From Actinomycetospora sp. NBRC 106378 (GTDB lineage: Bacteria; Actinomycetota; Actinomycetes; Mycobacteriales; Pseudonocardiaceae): DNA of 64,000 nucleotides. Shown one piece after another: positions 59,377 to 64,000 of the stretch (its first letter is position 1; each line of letters opens with the position of its first letter). Both the position numbers and the translations under genes were made by a program. The notes under the pieces were generated by a model, which searched no databases, had not been told where the DNA came from, and saw only the letters and a program-made list of their open reading frames with translations. The stretch spans positions 496,001 through 560,000 of the forward strand of contig NZ_BSTT01000002.1 of assembly GCF_030269685.1 (NCBI RefSeq). The letters are read 5' to 3'.

Positions 59377-61329
59377 ATGGCGATCGAGGCAGGGTGGGAC
59401 CCCGAGGTGGGGTTGCCACTGCCTGTGCCGCCGTCGATGTGGGACGAGGATCCCGACGAGCCCGCATTCGAGCTACCGGACGACGCGGAGCTGTCGTGGT
59501 GGGCCGAGCTCGACGCGGCCGCGGACGGTTCGTGGCACGAGGAGCCGGTCGCCGAGGAGCCGGGCTGGGCGGTCCCGGGGGTGTCGGAGGAGGCACCTCC
59601 GGAGGAGGGTCTGTCGGCGCGGTCGTTGGCCGAGTTGGCGGAGCTCTCAGACGCGGTGCGGGCGCAGCGGCTGGCGGGGGCGCGGGTCTACCGGGCGTTC
59701 ACCGCGGTCCGGGCGGGGAACGTGCTGGCCGAGTCCGGGTACCGGAAGCTGGCGCCGTTGCTCGAGGACCACGTCCGCCTCGACCGGGTCGCAGTGCTCA
59801 AGCTGGATCGGCACGCGGAGGCGTTGCACGACACCGTCACCCCCACCGGCGCCACCACCCCCGCTTCGCTGCCCGCGACCTCAGCCGCGGTGGAGGACGG
59901 GGTGGTCGACGCCGATCACGTCGAGGTCATCGACAAGGTCATGACCCGGCTGCGAAAGGTTTCCGGGTTGGACGACGCCGTACTCACCGTGGCCGAGGAA
60001 CAGCTCGCCGCGCTGGCCGCGACGCACTCCCCGAAGCGGCTGTCCGCGGCCGCCCAGGTGATCGCGGACCGGCTCGACCCCGACGGGGCCGCCCCGAAAG
60101 ACGACCAGCCGGCCGGGAACGAGTTGCACTACGCGACGCGGCGCAACGGGAATCTGCACGCGAAGCTGGTGCTGCGCGACCCGGCCGCGGCGGCGTTGTT
60201 CGACGACGCGATCCGCGCCGCCACCTCACCCCCGGCGTCGGCGGCTGTGGCCGATCCCGACGCCGAGCCCGGGCAGGTGTTGCGGGACGAGGCCCGTGAC
60301 ACCAAACCCGCCCGGCAAGCGAGCGGGATGCTCGACCTGATCTCGGCGTCGCACCGGGCGGGGTTGGACCACACCGCCGACGAGCAGGCCCCGGGCAGCC
60401 CCACCGCCTCCATGCCGCTCCCGGACCTCGACGACCACAGCGAGACGGATTGGCTCGGCGACGACCTGCCAGGCAACGGCACCCCCGAGGCGCCCACCGA
60501 GGGCGAGGCCACCGACCGCGAGGCCGCCGACCACGAGGCCACCGACCACGAGGCCACCGACCGCGAGGCCACCGACCACGAGGCCACCGACCACGAGGCC
60601 ACCGACCACGAGGCCACCGAGGACGAGGCCACCGGGGAGCGGCCGCTGTTCAGGGCCGGTGCGCCTGACCCCGAGCCGCCCGACGAGTTCGTCAACGCCG
60701 AGGACACCGGCGACAGCGACGACACCGACACCGGCGAGCGCGGCGAGCCCGGCCCGCCCGGCGAGCTACCGCCGCACCGGCCGTGGACCCCGCCGGACCT
60801 CACGGGCATGACCCTGCCCGGGCGGGAACGGGTCACCCTCACCGTCACCCTGAACTACGAGACGCTGCGCCAACAACTCACCGACACCAGCACCGCACTC
60901 GCACTACTCGGGGACTCCACCTGGATCCGCCCCGAGACCGCGCGCCGGTTGGCGTGCGACGCCGACATCATCCCGATCGTCCTCGGCTCGAAGGGCGAGG
61001 TCCTCGACGTCGGCCGCAAGACCCGGTCGATCCCCACCGCCACCGGCCGCGCCGTCACCCACCGCGACCGGCACTGCGCGTTCCCCGGCTGCCGCCGCCG
61101 CGCCCGCACCGCCCAAATCCACCACATCGTCCATTGGGCCCACGACGGCGAGACCGAGCCGGACAACCTGGTGTGTCTGTGCCGATATCACCACGACCTG
61201 GTCCACCACAGCGGCTGGGACGTGATCATGGTCGATCACCTGCCCTGGTTCCGACCACCGGCCTGGCTCGACCCCACCCGCACCCTCAGACACAACCGAC
61301 CATGGACGCTCGCGGCGCCGGAGTCGTGA
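59377..61329 (+). CDS. DUF222/13E12-family HNH endonuclease-like protein with acidic 5-residue repeat
   Basis: A 650-residue protein of the DUF222 (13E12) family. The DUF222 helical region covers about 95-330 (LAGARVYRAFTAVRAGNVLAESGYRKL...). Residues 377-421 are nine copies of an EATDH-like pentapeptide. The C-terminus is an HNH domain: CAFPGC, IHHIVHWAHDGETEPDNLVCLCRYHHDLVH. A LexA box lies in its promoter and the mRNA appears leaderless. In mycobacteria several 13E12 genes are damage-inducible; the function is unclear. ATG 59377. Confidence 0.85.
   Translation: MAIEAGWDPEVGLPLPVPPSMWDEDPDEPAFELPDDAELSWWAELDAAADGSWHEEPVAEEPGWAVPGVSEEAPPEEGLSARSLAELAELSDAVRAQRLAGARVYRAFTAVRAGNVLAESGYRKLAPLLEDHVRLDRVAVLKLDRHAEALHDTVTPTGATTPASLPATSAAVEDGVVDADHVEVIDKVMTRLRKVSGLDDAVLTVAEEQLAALAATHSPKRLSAAAQVIADRLDPDGAAPKDDQPAGNELHYATRRNGNLHAKLVLRDPAAAALFDDAIRAATSPPASAAVADPDAEPGQVLRDEARDTKPARQASGMLDLISASHRAGLDHTADEQAPGSPTASMPLPDLDDHSETDWLGDDLPGNGTPEAPTEGEATDREAADHEATDHEATDREATDHEATDHEATDHEATEDEATGERPLFRAGAPDPEPPDEFVNAEDTGDSDDTDTGERGEPGPPGELPPHRPWTPPDLTGMTLPGRERVTLTVTLNYETLRQQLTDTSTALALLGDSTWIRPETARRLACDADIIPIVLGSKGEVLDVGRKTRSIPTATGRAVTHRDRHCAFPGCRRRARTAQIHHIVHWAHDGETEPDNLVCLCRYHHDLVHHSGWDVIMVDHLPWFRPPAWLDPTRTLRHNRPWTLAAPES
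60505..60639 (+). repeat. Nine 15-bp in-frame repeats (EATDH-type)
   Basis: Nine tandem copies of GAGGCCACCGACCAC with small variants inside the DUF222/HNH gene, encoding EATDR, EAADH, EATDH and related units. In frame; acidic linker between DUF222 and HNH. Confidence 0.9.
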
Positions 61330-61335
61330 CGAGGG

Positions 61336-61352
61336 GCCCGGCTCACCCGGGC
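61336..61352. terminator. Weak terminator between convergent genes
   Basis: GCCCGG-CTCAC-CCGGGC hairpin, 6-bp stem, with the stop of the minus-strand regulator at its loop. Confidence 0.35.
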
Positions 61353-62188
61353 TGTGTCACGCCCGCCGGGCCGAGGACGTTCAGCAGCGCCAGGGCGTCG
61401 GCGTCCCGCGAGCCGGCGGGCGCGCTGTAGAGCACGAGATGCTGGTCGCGGTCGGTCACGGCGAGGCCGTCGCAGGTCAGCGTCAGCGACCCGACGTCGG
61501 GATGGTGGAAGGTCTTGCGCAGCGCGGGCGGGACGTTCACGTCGTGGCGCTCCCACAGTCGCGCGAACTCGGTGCTGCCCTCGCGGAGTTCCGACACGAG
61601 CCCGACGACGTCCGGGTCGTGCGGGTAGCGGGCGAGGGTCGACCGGAGCTGGCCGACCACGGTCTGCCGGAAGGCGGCGACCTCGTCGATCCCGTAGATG
61701 CGCCCTTGCTCCGGGCCGAGGAAGGCGCGGCGCGCGAGGTTGCGGTCGCGCGGCGCGAGGCGGGAGAAGTCCTGCATGAGCGCGGCGGCGAGGTCGTTCC
61801 AGGCGAGGACCTCGTAGATCGCCGACGTGACGAAGCCCGCCGTCAGCGGAAGCCGGTCGAGCAACTCCAGGATGCTGGCTGGGACGTCGCGTCGGTGCCG
61901 GCCGTCCCGCTGCGGTGCGGTACCCGCGAGCAGGTGCAGGTGCGCGGCCTCGGCGTCGGTCAGGCGCAGCGCGCCGACGAGCCCGGCGAGGACCTCGCCC
62001 GACGGACGCGGCGCACGGCCCTGCTCGAGCCGCACGTAGTACTCGGTCGAGATGTGCGCGACCACCGCCACCTCCTCCCGGCGCAGCCCCGGGGTGCGGC
62101 GACGCGGTCCCGACGGCAGACCGACGTCCTCGGGTCGCAGCCGCTCCCGCCGGCTGCGCAGGAACGCCCCGAGCTCGTGCTTGTCCAT
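61343..62188 (-). CDS. XRE-family regulator with MmyB-like ligand-binding domain
   Basis: A 281-residue regulator: helix-turn-helix at residues 1-75 (RTPGLRREEVAVVAHISTEYYVRLEQGRAPRPS) and an MmyB-like PAS-type domain from about 105 (NDLAAALMQDF..LARRAFLGPE..). Such proteins bind small fatty-acid-like or other ligands and control the neighbouring SDR. Divergent from the SDR at 62274, with a GGTACC-centred palindrome between (about 62221-62233). ATG 62188. Confidence 0.87.
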   Translation of the reverse strand: MDKHELGAFLRSRRERLRPEDVGLPSGPRRRTPGLRREEVAVVAHISTEYYVRLEQGRAPRPSGEVLAGLVGALRLTDAEAAHLHLLAGTAPQRDGRHRRDVPASILELLDRLPLTAGFVTSAIYEVLAWNDLAAALMQDFSRLAPRDRNLARRAFLGPEQGRIYGIDEVAAFRQTVVGQLRSTLARYPHDPDVVGLVSELREGSTEFARLWERHDVNVPPALRKTFHHPDVGSLTLTCDGLAVTDRDQHLVLYSAPAGSRDADALALLNVLGPAGVTQPG

Positions 62189-62220
62189 GCTCCGAGTGTG
62201 CGCCGCGGACGATCACGGAC

Positions 62221-62233
62221 CCTGGTACCGGTT
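62221..62233. promoter_or_regulatory. Possible operator between the XRE regulator and SDR
   Basis: CCTGGTACCGGTT has a GGTACC core with partly symmetric flanks; it lies in the 85-bp divergent gap, 40 nt before the SDR start. Weak. Confidence 0.3.
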
Positions 62234-62273
62234 GTGCCTGCCTCGCGCGTCGGCGGGTCTGCACGGTGGAGCC

Positions 62274-63047
62274 ATGACCACCAGCACTGCCATCGGCCTC
62301 CTTCAGGGCAAGATCGTCTTCATCACCGGCGCGAGCCGCGGGATCGGTGCGGCCGCCGCACGGCTCTTCGCCCGCGAGGGCGCGGCGGTGGTGCTCGCGT
62401 CCCGCGGCACGGATGCGCTCGACCGGCTCGTCGGGGACATCCGGGCCGAGGGCGGCACGGCTGACGCCGTCACGGTCGACCTCGCCGACCCGCGCACGAT
62501 CGAGGCCGCGATCGACCGGGTCGACCAGCTCCACGGGCGGCTCGACGGCGCCTTCAACAACGGGGCCGCGATCCAGCAGCCCGGCCCGCTCGACACCACC
62601 TCCGCCGAGGACATCGACCAGCAGTTCGCCGTGAACTTCCGGGCGCACTGGACCGCGATGAACGCCGAGGCGGCCCTCATGCGACGCACCGGTGCCGGCG
62701 CGATCGTGAACACCTCGAGCATCGGCAGCCGACGGGCCAACCCCCAGCTGCCCGCCTACGGCGCGATGAAGCGCGCGCTCAACAGCCTGACCGAGACCGC
62801 CGCGGTCACGTGGGGTCGCGACGGCATCCGCGTCAACGGCATCACGCCGGGTGGCACGGCCACCGAGATGATCGACACCTGGGAGGCGGCGACCCCGGGC
62901 GTGGTCGAGCGGATCGAGGCGACCATGCCGCTGGGTCGGATGGCCCGGCCGGAGGAGGTCGCCGAGGTGGCGGGATGGCTGCTCAGCGACCGGGCCTCGA
63001 TGGTGACCGGCGCGATCGTCCCGGTCGACGGGGGAGCGGGGGCCTGA
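62274..63047 (+). CDS. Short-chain dehydrogenase/reductase (SDR), glucose/ribitol type
   Basis: A 257-residue classical SDR: TGASRGIG at 20-27, NNG at about 97, serine in NTSSIGSRR, Y-x3-K in AYGAMKRA and the terminal DGG. It reduces or oxidises a carbonyl/hydroxyl with NAD(P)(H). ATG 62274 with GGTGGA upstream. It is likely the target of the divergent MmyB-type regulator. Substrate unknown. Confidence 0.87.
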   Translation: MTTSTAIGLLQGKIVFITGASRGIGAAAARLFAREGAAVVLASRGTDALDRLVGDIRAEGGTADAVTVDLADPRTIEAAIDRVDQLHGRLDGAFNNGAAIQQPGPLDTTSAEDIDQQFAVNFRAHWTAMNAEAALMRRTGAGAIVNTSSIGSRRANPQLPAYGAMKRALNSLTETAAVTWGRDGIRVNGITPGGTATEMIDTWEAATPGVVERIEATMPLGRMARPEEVAEVAGWLLSDRASMVTGAIVPVDGGAGA

Positions 63048-63232
63048 ACCCCGTCCGCCACCGCTCCGCCGTCGGGACACGACGACGGGCTGTGGTCCGA
63101 CGGTCGCGGCGGGCGGTTCTACCCGCCGTAGTGCAGTAGTCCGAACGGGGGATGTTCCACCGCGTCGATAACAGGTTCTCGACGCCGTCCGACACGAGCG
63201 GTGTCAGCACTGGTTCGGTCGGGGGGTTCATC

Positions 63233-63904
63233 ATGACGATGCAGCAGGACGGTTCGCAGCAGGGGCAGTACGGCCACCCGTCGCAGTACGGGTGGGTCCA
63301 GATGCCGGCCGGGGGAGTCCCGGTGCCGCCGCCCGAGCCGCGCAACGGTCTCGCGACCGCCGGCTTCGTCGTCGCCCTCATCGGCGCGGTGTTCGCGCTG
63401 ATCCCGCTCGTCGGCATCGTCTCGTGGGTGATCTCGCCCGTCGGCCTGGTCCTCTCGATCGCCGGCATCGTCGCGGCCACGAGGCACGGCGTGGGCCGCG
63501 GGCTCGCGATCGCCGGTGCGGTGCTCGGCGTGATCGGCCTGATCATCTGCCTGGCCTGGGTCGCCGCGATCGGGTCGGCCGCGTCGAAGGCGCCGAGCTA
63601 CAGCTCAGGCAGCTACAGCTCGGGCAGCTACGGCTCGTCGAGCTCGTCGTCGGGATCATCGGCCGCGAGCCTGCCCGCCGGGACGTACGGCGCCGGCACC
63701 TACGCGGTCGGGTCGGAGATCCAGCCCGGCACGTACCGGACCACCGGGGCGAGCTACTGCTACTGGGCGCGCCTGAAGAGCGCGGACGGCGAGCTCGGCT
63801 CGATCATCGCGAACGACAACGTCGACGGCAGTTCGACGATGGTCGTGAAGTCCACCGACCAGTACATCGAGTTCAGCGGTTCGTGCACCTGGACGAAGAA
63901 GTAG
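63233..63904 (+). CDS. Membrane protein with two helices and exported beta domain
   Basis: A 223-residue protein: Gln/Pro-rich N-terminus, two helices (TAGFVVALIGAVFALIPLVG and LAIAGAVLGVIGLIICLAW), a Ser/Gly/Tyr linker and a C-terminal domain with AVGSEIQPGTYRTTGASYCYW and SGSCTWTK, a widespread actinobacterial secreted domain of unknown role. Start ATG 63233 after GGGGGG (an earlier ATG at 63152 is less likely). Confidence 0.65.
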   Translation: MTMQQDGSQQGQYGHPSQYGWVQMPAGGVPVPPPEPRNGLATAGFVVALIGAVFALIPLVGIVSWVISPVGLVLSIAGIVAATRHGVGRGLAIAGAVLGVIGLIICLAWVAAIGSAASKAPSYSSGSYSSGSYGSSSSSSGSSAASLPAGTYGAGTYAVGSEIQPGTYRTTGASYCYWARLKSADGELGSIIANDNVDGSSTMVVKSTDQYIEFSGSCTWTKK

Positions 63905-63952
63905 GGCCGTTCCGCTGGACCCGTTCGCTTCGTACGAGGGGCGGCCGACGGG

Positions 63953-64000
63953 TCAGTCGGACTGGTGCCGCGCGTGGTGGTCCTCGGGGCAGTTGCGGGT
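63953..64000 (-). CDS. C-terminal end of an unknown gene (window edge)
   Basis: An open frame running in from the right edge ends at TGA 63955-63953; the last residues would be TRNCPEDHHARHQSD. Cysteine/histidine-rich, perhaps an HNH or zinc-binding end, but too short to name. Confidence 0.25.
   Translation of the reverse strand, partial: TRNCPEDHHARHQSD

Noticed and set aside
60505-60639. 15-bp repeats as a non-coding minisatellite or origin iterons
   Set aside because: They keep the reading frame and give a uniform acidic linker; no DnaA boxes or replication genes are near.
1-64000. tRNA, rRNA, insertion sequences, prophage or integrase genes
   Set aside because: No cloverleaf or rRNA stretch was recognised and no transposase or integrase motifs were seen by eye; a tRNAscan/ISfinder run would settle it.

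Overview
The window is very G+C-rich DNA with almost every third codon position G or C, many GTG starts, 4-nt start/stop overlaps (GTGA/ATGA) and actinobacterial families (MmyB-type XRE regulator, DUF222/13E12 HNH protein behind an actinobacterial LexA box, Wzc-type kinases without an outer-membrane exporter). This suggests a high-GC actinomycete, probably of the Pseudonocardiales; genus and species cannot be fixed from the sequence alone.

Positions 1-19902 are a catabolic island. It opens with an IclR regulator (cut by the left edge) divergent from an MHS-type transporter and a short-chain dehydrogenase. A six-gene minus-strand operon follows (10231 down to 2393): aldehyde dehydrogenase, class II aldolase, two paralogous luciferase-like flavin monooxygenases, a type-B carboxylesterase and a thiamine-diphosphate enzyme, ending at a strong hairpin. 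Divergent from it are an aromatic-ring FAD hydroxylase and an amidohydrolase. Next come an NmrA-like protein and a four-gene minus operon (18892 down to 14255: galactonate-dehydratase-like enzyme, maleylacetate-reductase-like enzyme, 2-hydroxyacid dehydrogenase, second MHS transporter) facing a LysR gene. Together they look like uptake, ester cleavage, oxygenation, C-C cleavage and aldehyde/keto-acid handling of aromatic or carboxylic substrates that I cannot name.

Positions 19903-24613 are a mixed spacer: small unknown proteins, a GNAT acetyltransferase, a cluster of short palindromes, a VapBC toxin-antitoxin pair with its operator, a DUF1097 membrane protein and a membrane-anchored surface protein.

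Positions 24614-57559 are a cell-surface polysaccharide locus of about 33 kb. It carries two Wzc-like kinases, two flippases, two polymerase-like proteins, six glycosyltransferases (five GT4 type, one GT2 type), two further polytopic membrane proteins of the GT-C/GT39 kind, five AT3-type membrane acyltransferases, two hexapeptide acyltransferases, three SGNH esterases and two methyltransferases. It looks like two polymerisation/export modules (about 24.6-34.9 kb and 45.7-54.6 kb) around a decoration block (36.6-45.6 kb). No initiating phosphoglycosyltransferase is visible. A near-perfect 28-bp palindrome lies in front of the first gene, and several palindromes or tandem repeats sit inside the coding ends of its proteins.

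Positions 57560-64000 hold small regulator/enzyme pairs: alpha/beta hydrolase with HxlR regulator and shared operator; a leaderless, SOS-controlled HNH gene carrying a 5-residue repeat; an MmyB-type regulator divergent from a short-chain dehydrogenase; and two small membrane proteins with secreted domains.
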